From NCBI GenBank assembly GCA_030826265.1, contig JAPJOH010000025.1, positions 1 through 32,115 on the forward strand: DNA of 32,115 bases, read 5' to 3'. Origin of the DNA: Collinsella aerofaciens. Its GTDB lineage: Bacteria > Actinomycetota > Coriobacteriia > Coriobacteriales > Coriobacteriaceae. Below, piece after piece: positions 14,850-23,154 of this stretch. The notes under the pieces are model-generated. The model saw nothing but the letters and a program-made list of their open reading frames with translations, did no database searches and was not told the origin of the DNA. How positions within the stretch are numbered: the stretch's first letter is position 1; each line of letters starts with the position of its first letter. The translations under genes and the position numbers were made by a program.

Positions 14850-15500
14850 ATGATCAAGGCTGTTATTTTTGACATGGATGGAACGCTGGTCGATACCGAG
14901 CGTTTGGGGATTAAGGCCTGGAAGGCAGGTGCCGCTGAGCTGGGGCTCGCGATTGATGAAGCGCTGATCCATCAGTTTATCGGCCGCACGCTGCCCGATG
15001 TTATGGACATCCTCGATAAGCATTACGGCAGCCACAAGACCGCCGAGGCGATCTATGTCCGCCACAAGGAGATTCGCGACGAGATGGTCAAGACCGATCT
15101 GGAGCTTAAGGCCGGCGCTGCCGAGTGCATAGACGAGCTGTTGGCTGCGGGCCATCACGTAGGCCTTGCAACGTCATCGCGCCATGTTACGGCCGAGCGC
15201 AACCTTAAAGCATTCGGCCTCTTTGACAAGTTTGAAACGGTAACGTGTGGCGAGGACGTCGTGCACGGCAAGCCCGACCCCGAGATGTATCTGCTCGCCT
15301 GCGAGCGCGCGGGCTTTGCTCCCGAGGAATGTGCCGTGGTCGAGGATTCGCGCAACGGTTGCGTCTCGGGCATTACGGCCGGCTGCCATGTCTTTGCCGT
15401 CCCCGATATCGTGCCGCTGCCGCAGGACGTGGTGGATGGCTGCGAGGCCGTGCTCGATACGTTGTTCGACCTGGTGGCGGCAATCAAGACTGTGCGCTAG
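14850..15500 (+). CDS. HAD-superfamily hydrolase, beta-phosphoglucomutase/phosphatase type
   Basis: A 216-residue HAD protein with all four motifs: DMDGTLVDT (nucleophile Asp8, acid/base Asp10), TSSRH (motif II), the Lys in GKPDPEMY (motif III) and EDSRNG (motif IV). The helical cap between motifs I and II and the overall length match the subfamily of beta-phosphoglucomutases and sugar-phosphate phosphatases. The exact substrate cannot be read from sequence. AGGGGG lies upstream of the ATG. It stands alone, convergent with a LacI regulator and separated from it by a strong terminator. Confidence 0.9.
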   Translation: MIKAVIFDMDGTLVDTERLGIKAWKAGAAELGLAIDEALIHQFIGRTLPDVMDILDKHYGSHKTAEAIYVRHKEIRDEMVKTDLELKAGAAECIDELLAAGHHVGLATSSRHVTAERNLKAFGLFDKFETVTCGEDVVHGKPDPEMYLLACERAGFAPEECAVVEDSRNGCVSGITAGCHVFAVPDIVPLPQDVVDGCEAVLDTLFDLVAAIKTVR

Positions 15501-15538
15501 AAAATTGCGGCGTTGAAACGAGCGATTGCTCACGTTTG

Positions 15539-15588
15539 CGCTTAAGCAAAAGGGGTCCGGCAATGGTCGGGCCCCTTTTGCTTAAGCG
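15539..15588. terminator. Bidirectional terminator between HAD gene and LacI regulator
   Basis: A 21-bp stem, 15539-15559 with 15568-15588, with one G-U and an 8-nt loop. The stem itself contains AAAAGGGG on one side and CCCCTTTT on the other, so it can act on both strands between two convergent genes. Confidence 0.88.
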
Positions 15589-15613
15589 GCGACTTAGCAT
15601 ACTCGCGGGCGTG

Positions 15614-16723
15614 CTATAGATACGCACCGAGGTTGATGGCCGTGGCGTCGGTCTGGCTGCTTGCCTGGGTGCTGGCGCGTTCCAGTAGGAACGGACGTAC
15701 CAGTTCTTGGCGGTTGATATCCTCGGCGGCGACTGCGGTGACGGTACGTGCTGCGGAGCCGACACGGATATGCTTGATCTTTGCCGGGGCCTTGTTCTCG
15801 ATTTGCTCCATGAGCAATTGAACGCCCTTGCGGCCAATCTCGTAGCCCGGGGGCGCTACCGTAGTGAGCGGGACCGATCCGCTCCAAGCGAGCGGGTTGC
15901 CATCGCAGCCTGCTACGCGTACTTGCCCGGGGACAGAGATGCCCTTGTCGACCAGTGCCGAAACGACGCCCGAGGCCAACACATCGGTCAGGCCGACGAC
16001 AAAATCGGGACGTTCGTCCGCGGGGCGCTCGGCGATTTGGGCGCCGATGCCGTAGCCGTCGGCAGCGGTATTCCATTCGCCGGCGTCGATGACTTCGATC
16101 TTGATATCGGGGTGCAGGGCGAGCGCCTTATGAATGCCAAGGACGCGCAGGGTGAGTTGCATAAATGCTGCTCGGCCGACGACGACAATATGGTGCGCGC
16201 CGCGGGCGATGGCGAGCTCGGCGATGATGCGGCCTTGTGCCTCGTTGTCGGCGGCCACGTAGTAGCCGGGCTCGGAGCAATGGATGTCCAGATGGACGAT
16301 CGGCACGGGCATCTTGGTCAGGGCGGGGTGCCAGTCGGGGGATGCCATGGGCTGAACCATGACGCCGGACATCTGGGTGCCCATAAAGTAGCGCAGGTAA
16401 TGGTCCTCGAGAATATCGTCGTTATCGGCGTTGGCGATGAGCAGGTCGTAGCCGTGCTTGCGGGCCTCGTTGTGGGCGCCGCTGGCGATTTGGAGTGAAA
16501 AGCCGTGGTCGAGACGGGGGAGCACCAGGCCAAAGGACTTGGTGGCGCCGCCCGCGAGCTGACGAGCGCTTTGGTTGGGCAGGTAGCCCAGTCGATTGAT
16601 GGTTTCGTTAATGAGCTTGAGGGTCTCGGGACGCAGCTTTTCGGGGTGGTTGAGCGCGTTGGAAACCGTGCCCAACGAAACCCCGGCCTCGCGCGCGACG
16701 TCGCTGATTTTTACCTTTGCCAT
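15614..16723 (-). CDS. LacI-family transcriptional regulator
   Basis: A second LacI/GalR repressor (369 aa). The DNA-binding head is VKISDVAREAGVSLGTVSNA with the hinge region NRLGYLPNQSARQLAGG, followed by the sensor domain with DGNPLAWSGSVPLTTVAPPG near its end. The ATG (16721-16723 on plus) has AAAGGGGCC upstream. The frame stays open for hundreds of codons upstream, but that stretch is antisense to glmS and not real. It is divergent from glmS by 315 bp and convergent with the HAD gene. The C-terminus has an extra tail of about 25 residues rich in Ser/Thr/Ala. Its target is unknown. Confidence 0.9.
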   Translation of the reverse strand: MAKVKISDVAREAGVSLGTVSNALNHPEKLRPETLKLINETINRLGYLPNQSARQLAGGATKSFGLVLPRLDHGFSLQIASGAHNEARKHGYDLLIANADNDDILEDHYLRYFMGTQMSGVMVQPMASPDWHPALTKMPVPIVHLDIHCSEPGYYVAADNEAQGRIIAELAIARGAHHIVVVGRAAFMQLTLRVLGIHKALALHPDIKIEVIDAGEWNTAADGYGIGAQIAERPADERPDFVVGLTDVLASGVVSALVDKGISVPGQVRVAGCDGNPLAWSGSVPLTTVAPPGYEIGRKGVQLLMEQIENKAPAKIKHIRVGSAARTVTAVAAEDINRQELVRPFLLERASTQASSQTDATAINLGAYL

Positions 16724-16788
16724 AGCGGCCCCTTTGATGCGTTTCAAGTACAAGCCAGATTGTAGCATCGCCCGCCCCTGAGGTGTCA

Positions 16789-16836
16789 AAACCCGCCTAT
16801 TAGGGACAGGTTTATTTTGGCAGGTTTTATCTGGGC
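16789..16836 (-). repeat. Dispersed palindrome, family 1, copy 2 (inverted)
   Basis: The reverse complement of 16802-16835 is identical over 34 nt to copy 1 (13582-13615). The far arm differs in sequence, AACCCGCC (16790-16797), yet still pairs with GGCAGGTT (16819-16826) through one G-U, so the hairpin is kept while the sequence drifts. It lies in the gap between the LacI regulator and glmS. Confidence 0.8.
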
Positions 16837-16903
16837 AAACGATGCTGTCAGACCAAACCACCACGAAGGTGCCTGCCCCCTTCGGGGTGGGGTGTGTGTA
16901 TCG

Positions 16904-16964
16904 AGTGGTATTCAAGTTGAGATACCACTTCTGGTATATCAGCTTGCGTTTGCGTGAGTACAAT
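16904..16964 (+). promoter_or_regulatory. Candidate operator and promoter of glmS
   Basis: AGTGGTAT (16904-16911) and ATACCACT (16922-16929) form a perfect inverted repeat. The near-palindrome CTGGTATATCAG (16931-16942) follows. Both resemble the TGGT...ACCA sites of GntR/HutC amino-sugar regulators (NagR, DasR), which would suit glmS. A -10-like TACAAT lies at 16959-16964; no good -35 is seen, so the operator would sit over that region. No glmS ribozyme is recognised. Confidence 0.5.
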
Positions 16965-17038
16965 ACTCGAACGTTATGCGTCTCAGCGCCCCCTGTGCGT
17001 GGACGTTTTGCAGTCAAGCGGACGAAGGGATTTATCCT

Positions 17039-18886
17039 ATGTGCGGAATTGTCGGCTACACCGGCTCTGATATTGCAAAGAACATCCTGGTCACAGGCCT
17101 CAAGCGTATGGAGTATCGCGGCTATGACTCCTCGGGCGTCGCGCTCGAGGTGGGCGAGGGCGCCGCGGCGCACCTCGACGTCATCCGCCGCGTGGGCAAG
17201 GTCGCGGGCTTGGAGAGCGAGCTTTCCAACATCGACAGCGACGCTACCTGCGGTATCGGCCACACCCGTTGGGCCACCCACGGCAAGCCCTCCGTCGTTA
17301 ACGCTCACCCCCACACCAGCTGCGACGGTCGTATCGCCATCGTCCACAACGGCATCATCGAGAACTTCGCCGAGCTGCGCGAAGAGCTGGAGGGCCGCGG
17401 CCACCACTTTAAGAGCGAGACCGATACCGAGGTCTTCGCGCATCTGATCGAAGAGGCTTATGCCGAGACGCACGACCTGATGGCCTCCGTGCGCGAGGCT
17501 TGCGCCCACGTGGTCGGTGCCTATGGTCTGGCCGTCGTGTGCGCTGACGAGCCCGGCGTGATCGCCGTGGCCCGCAAGGATTCCCCGATCGTGGTCGGCG
17601 CGGGCGAGACCGGCGCCTATGTCGCCTCCGACGTCATCGCGCTCATCGACGCCACCCGCGATGTCGTGGTGCTCGAGGACGGTCAGTTTGCCAAGCTTAC
17701 GCCCGCAGGCGTCGAGTACACCGACGAGGCCGGCAACGTTATCGAGCCCAAGGTCACCCACATCGACTGGGACCTGGACATGGCAGAAAAGGGCGGTTAT
17801 CCCGACTTTATGCTCAAGGAGATCCACGAGCAGCCGCGCGTCGTGCGCGACACGCTGGTGGGCCGCATGACGCCGGCCGGCGAGCTCGACATCGACGAGC
17901 TGGGCCTTTCGCTCGAGGAGCTCAACGACATCGACCGCGTCTACGTGATCGCTTGCGGCACCAGCTATCACGCTGGCCTCATTGCCAAGAATCTCATTGA
18001 GGGCTGGGCTCGCATCCCCACCGAGGTGGAGGCGGCCAGCGAGTTCCGTTATCGCAACCCCATCATTACGCCGACGACGCTTGTCGTTGCCGTGTCCCAG
18101 TCGGGCGAGACGGCCGATACCCTTGCCGCCATTCGCGATGCGCGCATCAAGGGTGCCAAGGTCTTCGGCATCACCAACGTGGTGGGCAGCCCCGTGGCGC
18201 GTGAGAGCGACGGCGTCATCTACACCAAGGCCAACAAGGAGATCGCGGTCGCCTCGACCAAGAGCTTCATCGGCCAGGTCGTGAGCCTTACGCTTTTGGC
18301 TCTGCTGCTGGCGCAGGTCAAGTACCGCTTGACCACCAAGCAGGCGCGCATGCTGTTCCGCGAGCTTTCCGATACGGCCGAGCAGATCCAGTGGATTTTG
18401 GATACCCAAACCGAGGCCGTGCATGAGGCCGCCCTGCTGTGCAAGGACGCGCAGTCGGCGCTGTTCGTGGGCCGTGGCATGGGTGCCGCTATTTCCTACG
18501 AGGGCGCGCTCAAGCTCAAAGAGGTCAGCTACCTGCACGCCGAGGCCTACGCCGCCGGTGAGATGAAGCACGGCCCCATCGCGCTGATCGACCCGGGCTT
18601 CCCTGTCATCGCCGTGGCCACCAAGAGTGCCACCTACGACAAGACCGTGTCGAACCTCATGGAGTGCAAGGCGCGCGGCGCCAAGGTCATCGTCGTTGCC
18701 ACCGAGGGCGATGAGGAGATCAACAAGATCGCCGACTGCATTATCCGCGTGCCAGCAGTCCGCGACGTGTTCAGCCCCATCACGGCGAGCGTCCCGCTGC
18801 AGCTGCTCGCCCGCGAGGTCGCCATCCTGCGCGGCTGCGACGTCGACCAACCCCGAAACCTGGCGAAAAGCGTCACGGTCGAGTAG
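17039..18886 (+). CDS. glmS: Glutamine-fructose-6-phosphate aminotransferase (isomerizing)
   Basis: It makes glucosamine-6-phosphate from fructose-6-phosphate and glutamine, the first step toward UDP-GlcNAc for peptidoglycan. At 615 aa it is the normal length. The glutaminase domain starts MCGIVGYTG, with Cys2 as the N-terminal nucleophile after Met removal, and includes GIGHTRWATHGKPS and HNGIIENF. Two SIS domains follow (CGTSYHAGL, VSQSGETADTLAA, EIAVASTKSFIGQV) and the C-terminus reads PRNLAKSVTVE, as expected. The start at 17039 is fixed by the need for Cys2 and by GACGAAGGGA upstream. It is monocistronic, with its own terminator. Confidence 0.98.
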   Translation: MCGIVGYTGSDIAKNILVTGLKRMEYRGYDSSGVALEVGEGAAAHLDVIRRVGKVAGLESELSNIDSDATCGIGHTRWATHGKPSVVNAHPHTSCDGRIAIVHNGIIENFAELREELEGRGHHFKSETDTEVFAHLIEEAYAETHDLMASVREACAHVVGAYGLAVVCADEPGVIAVARKDSPIVVGAGETGAYVASDVIALIDATRDVVVLEDGQFAKLTPAGVEYTDEAGNVIEPKVTHIDWDLDMAEKGGYPDFMLKEIHEQPRVVRDTLVGRMTPAGELDIDELGLSLEELNDIDRVYVIACGTSYHAGLIAKNLIEGWARIPTEVEAASEFRYRNPIITPTTLVVAVSQSGETADTLAAIRDARIKGAKVFGITNVVGSPVARESDGVIYTKANKEIAVASTKSFIGQVVSLTLLALLLAQVKYRLTTKQARMLFRELSDTAEQIQWILDTQTEAVHEAALLCKDAQSALFVGRGMGAAISYEGALKLKEVSYLHAEAYAAGEMKHGPIALIDPGFPVIAVATKSATYDKTVSNLMECKARGAKVIVVATEGDEEINKIADCIIRVPAVRDVFSPITASVPLQLLAREVAILRGCDVDQPRNLAKSVTVE

Positions 18887-18907
18887 TTGGTTCCGCCGTT
18901 CTAGCGA

Positions 18908-18956
18908 CTAAGGCCCGGCTCCGCATCAAGACGGAGCCGGGCCTTGTTGCATTTGC
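18908..18956 (+). terminator. Terminator of glmS
   Basis: AAGGCCCGGCTCCG (18910-18923) pairs perfectly with CGGAGCCGGGCCTT (18932-18945); GTTGCATTTG follows. A strong 14-bp stem with a weak T-tract. Confidence 0.85.
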
Positions 18957-18959
18957 TCG

Positions 18960-19001
18960 GATAAAACCTGCCAAAATAAACCTGTCCCTTTTTGGCAGGT
19001 T
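18960..19001 (+). repeat. Dispersed palindrome, family 1, copy 3
   Basis: AACCTGCCAAAA (18965-18976) pairs perfectly over 12 bp with TTTTGGCAGGTT (18990-19001); the 13-nt loop TAAACCTGTCCCT is shared with the other copies. Its last bases run into the stop codon of the minus-strand GntR gene (19000-19002). Confidence 0.87.
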
Positions 19002-19701
19002 AGCGGAGCTTGCTGGTCTCGAAGTACTCGGGGAACTGGTCCAGAACCTCGGTTTGATTGCGGAACATCATGTGCAGGTGCTTGCTGACCAAAAAGCTCG
19101 CTTCGATGGGGTCGCGACCGGCGATAGCGCGGCGAATCTGCTTGTGCTCGTTCACGATGTCCTGATTGTCGAGAACCTGCGTGGCGGCGCGCAGCCAGCG
19201 GAAGCGCTCCAGGTCGGCATTGGTCTCTTCGAGCCACGACCACACGGTGCTGCGACATGCGATGCTAAAAATCATGTGATGCATGAGGTTGTCGCTCAAA
19301 AAGAAGCCGATGCGATCCTCCTCGGCCATGGCCTTTTCCTGCAGCACGATGGCGCGGTCGAGCTGCTCGATGCCGGCCGACGTGGCGCGCGCACAGCACT
19401 CCACAATCACCTGCTTTTCCAGATGCTCGCGGATGTAAAGGCACCTCTCGGCAAGGGTGAGGTTGATGGGCGAGACGTAGGTGCCGCTCTGGGGCACGGT
19501 GCGCACCAGGCCTTCCTGCGCCAAGCGAACCAAAGCCTCGCGCACGGGCGTGCGACCCATGTCCAGGTCATCGCAAAGCTGCTTGACGCCCAGCTTTTCG
19601 CCCGGCTTGTAGTCCAGGTAGACGATTTTGCGTCGAATGGTGTGGTAGGACTGGTCCTGTAGGCTCGTTTCCTGCTCGCCGACGTGCATCGATTCTTCCA
19701 T
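19000..19701 (-). CDS. GntR-family regulator with FCD domain
   Basis: A FadR-subfamily GntR regulator (about 233 aa). A winged helix (about 20-85) contains RTPVREALVRLAQEGLV and the wing QSGTYVSPI. An all-helical FCD ligand domain follows, with the metal-binding-type His residues in LMHHMIFSIA and VSKHLHMMF. I choose the ATG at 19699-19701 because GCGAGGCGC precedes it; an ATG 10 codons upstream (19731) lacks a ribosome site. It is divergent from the YeiH exporter, so that gene is its likely target. The stop codon is shared with a dispersed palindrome. Confidence 0.88.
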   Translation of the reverse strand: MEESMHVGEQETSLQDQSYHTIRRKIVYLDYKPGEKLGVKQLCDDLDMGRTPVREALVRLAQEGLVRTVPQSGTYVSPINLTLAERCLYIREHLEKQVIVECCARATSAGIEQLDRAIVLQEKAMAEEDRIGFFLSDNLMHHMIFSIACRSTVWSWLEETNADLERFRWLRAATQVLDNQDIVNEHKQIRRAIAGRDPIEASFLVSKHLHMMFRNQTEVLDQFPEYFETSKLR

Positions 19702-19748
19702 AGCGCCTCGCAACTGTTCTATCAAACTCATATGTCAGTTGTTAATTA

Positions 19749-19808
19749 TGCCGCGAATCAGCTCTCCGCGGTGGGTAATTCGGCTGTTGCCTGAGAACTA
19801 TCGCGGCA
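19749..19808. promoter_or_regulatory. Inverted repeat between the GntR regulator and YeiH exporter
   Basis: TGCCGCGA (19749-19756) and TCGCGGCA (19801-19808) form a perfect 8-bp inverted repeat with a 44-bp spacer in the 163-bp divergent gap (193 bp from the chosen GntR start). It could be two half-sites of one operator or just a GC-rich coincidence. No clear -10/-35 pair is visible to me. Confidence 0.3.
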
Positions 19809-19894
19809 TCTTAGTCTGTGTTTGCGCAAGGCTGTGCTCAATGTTGCCGTATCATAAGCCGTCGCAAACGTGAAATAGAAAGAAGGAATCCCAT

Positions 19895-20929
19895 ATGCAA
19901 CTGGCAAATATCGTACGCGAGCGCTGGAAAGGCGTCTTGTTCTGCCTGATCATCGCCATTCCCGCGACGTTGCTCGGCAAACAGGTTGAGGTGGTCGGCG
20001 GTCCGGTATTCGCCATCCTCTTTGGCATGGTCCTGGCGCTCGTCTTTCCCAAGAATCGTCGCGAACAGCTCGCCGCCGGCGTCACCTATACGTCCAAAAA
20101 AGTCTTGCAGTACGCGGTTATCCTGCTTGGCTTTGGCATGAACCTCTCCCAGATTCTGTCCAAGGGCGCCCAGTCGCTGCCGATTATCGTGGCGACAATC
20201 TCGACCTCGCTTGTCATCGCCTTTGTGCTCTGCCGCGTTATGAACGTGCCGGGCAAGATCGCGACGCTTGTGGGTGTGGGTTCGTCGATTTGCGGCGGTT
20301 CTGCCATCGCTGCGACCGCACCCGTCATCGATGCCGACGATCGCGAGATTGCCCAGGCTATTTCGGTCATCTTCCTGTTTAACGTTATCGCGGCGCTCGT
20401 GTTTCCGACGCTCGGCGGCATGCTCGGGCTGACCAACGAGGGCTTTGGCCTGTTTGCCGGTACCGCCATCAACGACACCTCGTCCGTAACGGCTGCGGCG
20501 AGCGCCTGGGACAGCATGCACCCCGGCGCCAATGTGCTCGAGAGCGCCACAGTGGTCAAGCTCACCAGGACGCTGGCCATTATTCCCATCACGTTGGTTC
20601 TCGCATGCTGGCAGATGCATCTGGCGCGCAAGGCCGGCGGTGACGCCAAAAGCACGTTCTCGCTTAAACGCGCGTTTCCCATGTTCGTGCTGTTCTTTGT
20701 GCTGGCGAGCGTGATCACCACGGTGCTTCAGCTTCCCGCGTCCTTTACGGCGCCCATCAAGGAGCTGTCGAAATTCTTTATTGTGATGGCCATGGCGGCT
20801 ATTGGCTTTAATACCGATATCGTCGAGCTGGTCAAAAAGGGCGGCAAGCCCATCGCATTGGGCTTTTGCTGCTGGATTGGCATTGCGTGCATGAGTTTGG
20901 GAATGCAACACGTACTGAGAATCTGGTAG
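19895..20929 (+). CDS. YeiH/UPF0324-family membrane exporter
   Basis: A polytopic membrane protein (344 aa) with roughly nine or ten hydrophobic segments. The family blocks are present: VILLGFGMNLSQIL, GVGSSICGGSAIAATAPVI and GTAINDTSSVTAAA. The family is annotated as putative sulfate or anion exporters, and in several bacteria it is linked to taurine or sulfonate metabolism; the substrate here is unproven. AAGAAGGAA lies before the ATG. It is divergent from a GntR/FCD regulator, which suggests induction by an organic acid or related small molecule. Confidence 0.88.
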   Translation: MQLANIVRERWKGVLFCLIIAIPATLLGKQVEVVGGPVFAILFGMVLALVFPKNRREQLAAGVTYTSKKVLQYAVILLGFGMNLSQILSKGAQSLPIIVATISTSLVIAFVLCRVMNVPGKIATLVGVGSSICGGSAIAATAPVIDADDREIAQAISVIFLFNVIAALVFPTLGGMLGLTNEGFGLFAGTAINDTSSVTAAASAWDSMHPGANVLESATVVKLTRTLAIIPITLVLACWQMHLARKAGGDAKSTFSLKRAFPMFVLFFVLASVITTVLQLPASFTAPIKELSKFFIVMAMAAIGFNTDIVELVKKGGKPIALGFCCWIGIACMSLGMQHVLRIW

Positions 20930-20979
20930 AGAAGTAGCTTGTTTGCGTGCTGGTTGCTGGTGAGCGCATTCTCACGGTG

Positions 20980-21070
20980 GAGCGATAGGAGCTCTTGCGG
21001 GTATGGCTTGTCCGCAGGTTTATAAGTCCCGAAGAGCTCTTATCGCCCCGCCAGGATGGCGATGCGGGGC
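20980..21070 (+). ncRNA. Candidate structured leader RNA upstream of the NtrC-like regulator
   Basis: GCGATAGGAGCTCTT (20982-20996) pairs with AAGAGCTCTTATCGC (21032-21046) over 15 bp with one G-U, closing a 35-nt interior that holds a second stem TGCGG/CCGCA (20996-21000 with 21012-21016; it competes for one base). Next to it GCCCCGC (21045-21051) can pair with GCGGGGC (21064-21070). It matches no riboswitch class that I recognise. It could be a leader of the gene at 21196, a small RNA, or the 3' end of the yeiH mRNA. Confidence 0.4.
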
Positions 21071-21195
21071 AACACCTATACTCGCAGGACGGCGCTTTCT
21101 GCCCTATAGTGTTTGGTGAGCAATATCGTTCAATTTTGAAACACTCGGTCGTGCGACCGTCGGCGGCTGCATGTCGCCGCGGACAGGGGCAAATC

Positions 21196-22413
21196 ATGGA
21201 TAGCGATGCCAAGCTGAACATCTTGACCGAGGCCCTGGCTGCTGCCGGGGCCTCGGCATTGGCAATCGATGCGCGTGGGGACGTCGCGATCTCGACCATG
21301 AATGACGCGGCGCTTGAGCGGGATGTGGCGGCTTTTGTCGCTGAGCGCCTCGACCGTATAGGAGACGGCGCGCGTCTGGTTATGGGGCGTGCGGGTACGC
21401 GCCTGAGCCTGACCGTTCGCCCCACCGACAAAGAGGGCGGGGGCCTTTGGGTCGTCGTGGTCCGCGAGGTGCGCGGTGCCGCGGCGCATGCGGGTATCGA
21501 GTGGCTCAACGCCGACGAAGTTGAGGCCCGCTACGAATCGAGCGCGTACGGCATCGTTGAGGGGGCGGCCTCGGTGGCTGCGCCGGTTGCAGAGAGTTAC
21601 GCGCGCGGTGTGCCCCTTATGCTCGAGGGCGAGCTGGGAGCGGGTCAGGTCGAGATCGTCAAGCGCCTCTATCTGGACGGTCCTTTTGCCGGTCAGCCCT
21701 TTGTTTCCGTTGCGCTCGATGAGCTCATCGAGCGCGGTTGGCGCCATGTGCTCAAAAGCGCCGAATCGCCGTTGTTCCAAACGGGGCTGACCCTTTGCAT
21801 TGAGGGCTGGAACGCGGTTGGCCCCCAGCGCCTCCGCGAGCTGGTCTCCACGATGACCGACACCGCGTTGGCGACGCGCTGCCATGTGGTGCTGACAGCG
21901 AATGACATGCCGGGCGGCGGCGAAAGTGATCAAGCCGCGTTTGTGACCGAGCGCTTCGCCTGCGCGGTGAGCGTGGCGCCGGCAATCGCCGAGCAGGGAG
22001 CCGCGTCGACGAAGGTTGCGCGCTATTTGGAATATCTCGCTGATGCATTTGGGACGGCAGCACCCACGCTGCCTGCCGCGGCGACGAAGACGCTCGATGC
22101 TTACCGCTGGCCGCGCAATTATCTGCAGCTCCGCGAGGTCTCGGAACGACTGTATATATTGGCGGGGACGGGCACGGTGGACCGCGCTGTGGCGGAGGAA
22201 GTGCTCGCCCAAGAGGACGTGATTAAGACCGCAACCTTTGGCGCCCCGACGCTCGAAAGTGACCTGTATATCCTGCGACCGCTGGCCGATACCGAGCGAG
22301 ATATCGCGCATCTGGTTGTAGACCATCTCCACGGCAACCGAACCCGTGCGGCGGAGGTGCTGGGCATAAGCCGTACAACGCTGTGGCGCTTGCTGAAGGA
22401 CGATGACCGTTGA
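21196..22413 (+). CDS. Degenerate NtrC-like transcriptional regulator with Fis-type HTH
   Basis: A 405-residue protein with the outline of a sigma-54 activator but with lost ATPase motifs. The Walker A position reads LEGELGAGQVEI (143-154), lacking the Gly-Lys-Thr/Glu core. The Walker B position reads TLCIEGWNA (199-207) instead of LFLDEIG. The GAFTGA loop that contacts sigma-54 is absent. The downstream YRWPRNYLQLREVSERLYIL still matches YPWPGNVRELENVIERAV, and the C-terminus has a clear Fis helix-turn-helix (NRTRAAEVLGISRTTLWRLL, 381-400). It probably binds DNA but does not hydrolyse ATP or open sigma-54 promoters. The ATG at 21196 has AGGGG upstream; open codons before it lack a site. Confidence 0.82.
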   Translation: MDSDAKLNILTEALAAAGASALAIDARGDVAISTMNDAALERDVAAFVAERLDRIGDGARLVMGRAGTRLSLTVRPTDKEGGGLWVVVVREVRGAAAHAGIEWLNADEVEARYESSAYGIVEGAASVAAPVAESYARGVPLMLEGELGAGQVEIVKRLYLDGPFAGQPFVSVALDELIERGWRHVLKSAESPLFQTGLTLCIEGWNAVGPQRLRELVSTMTDTALATRCHVVLTANDMPGGGESDQAAFVTERFACAVSVAPAIAEQGAASTKVARYLEYLADAFGTAAPTLPAAATKTLDAYRWPRNYLQLREVSERLYILAGTGTVDRAVAEEVLAQEDVIKTATFGAPTLESDLYILRPLADTERDIAHLVVDHLHGNRTRAAEVLGISRTTLWRLLKDDDR

Positions 22414-22497
22414 GCGAGGCGCCCGTGACCGCACGCGACGCGTGTGCTACAGTCCAAAGCGTTATTGTTTCGATTTGGTTACGGCGTGCGAGGGCAT

Positions 22498-23073
22498 ATG
22501 GCTGAGACTTCAAAACCGAGCCGCAGAAGGCGGAGTGCCGCGCCGGTCAACCGACGCACAACATCGGTGACGTGGGGCAAACACGCCTCGGGGTTTGATG
22601 GCTCGTTCAAGCGCACTAAATACGGCTATCCTTCGGCAAGCGCCCGCTTGGCAATGCAGGCAGAGTCCTCGCTGTGGGGCCGCAAACGCGTGGTGGGCTC
22701 AAAGCTCAAGCACGACGGAACGCTCGGCTACATCAGCCGCGGGGCGGCTCGCCGCAGCGGGCTCAATCCCGCCGGCTGGCATCGCTACGTGCCGATCGTG
22801 GCCGCCGTTGCAGTGATCGTCATCGCGCTCGCTGCGCTCGGATATGCCGGCGGTGGCGCCAACTTGGACGCAATGTTTAAATCGCCTGAGCTCGCGCATG
22901 CAGGCACAGAAGTTGTCGAGGGCGCACAGACCCAGACAGGCGTCGCGCCCCAGCGCGGTATCGTTGCGGCGGCCTCCACCATCGCCGATGCGCAAAAGGA
23001 CGAGGACGAACAGGGCGATGGCGCCGAAACGGCCCAGACGAACGAAACGACGACAACGGCGACGTCAATATAA
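22498..23073 (+). CDS. Single-pass membrane protein of unknown function
   Basis: A 191-residue protein I do not recognise. The first ~95 residues are strongly basic (RRRR at 9-12, many Arg/Lys) and contain aromatic/Gly patches such as WGKHASGFDGSFKRTKYGY. One transmembrane helix follows (about 97-117). The C-terminal ~70 residues are polar, acidic and Thr/Glu/Ala-rich, ending in NETTTTATSI. By the positive-inside rule the basic part is cytoplasmic and the tail outside. GAGGG precedes the ATG at 22498; an ATG-like start 18 codons earlier is less well supported. It lies 84 bp after the regulator gene, possibly in the same transcript. Confidence 0.7.
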   Translation: MAETSKPSRRRRSAAPVNRRTTSVTWGKHASGFDGSFKRTKYGYPSASARLAMQAESSLWGRKRVVGSKLKHDGTLGYISRGAARRSGLNPAGWHRYVPIVAAVAVIVIALAALGYAGGGANLDAMFKSPELAHAGTEVVEGAQTQTGVAPQRGIVAAASTIADAQKDEDEQGDGAETAQTNETTTTATSI

Positions 23074-23154
23074 GTTGCGAGTGGGGTAGCTAATTTGGGA
23101 CGGGGCTTTTTTAGCTGCCCAAGACAGTGGCTCATTCGATGTCAGTCGCCAAAA

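Noticed and set aside
16724..18850. Very long minus-strand open frame continuing upstream of the LacI gene
   Set aside because: It is antisense to glmS, a result of GC-rich codon bias; the real LacI start with a ribosome site is at 16723.
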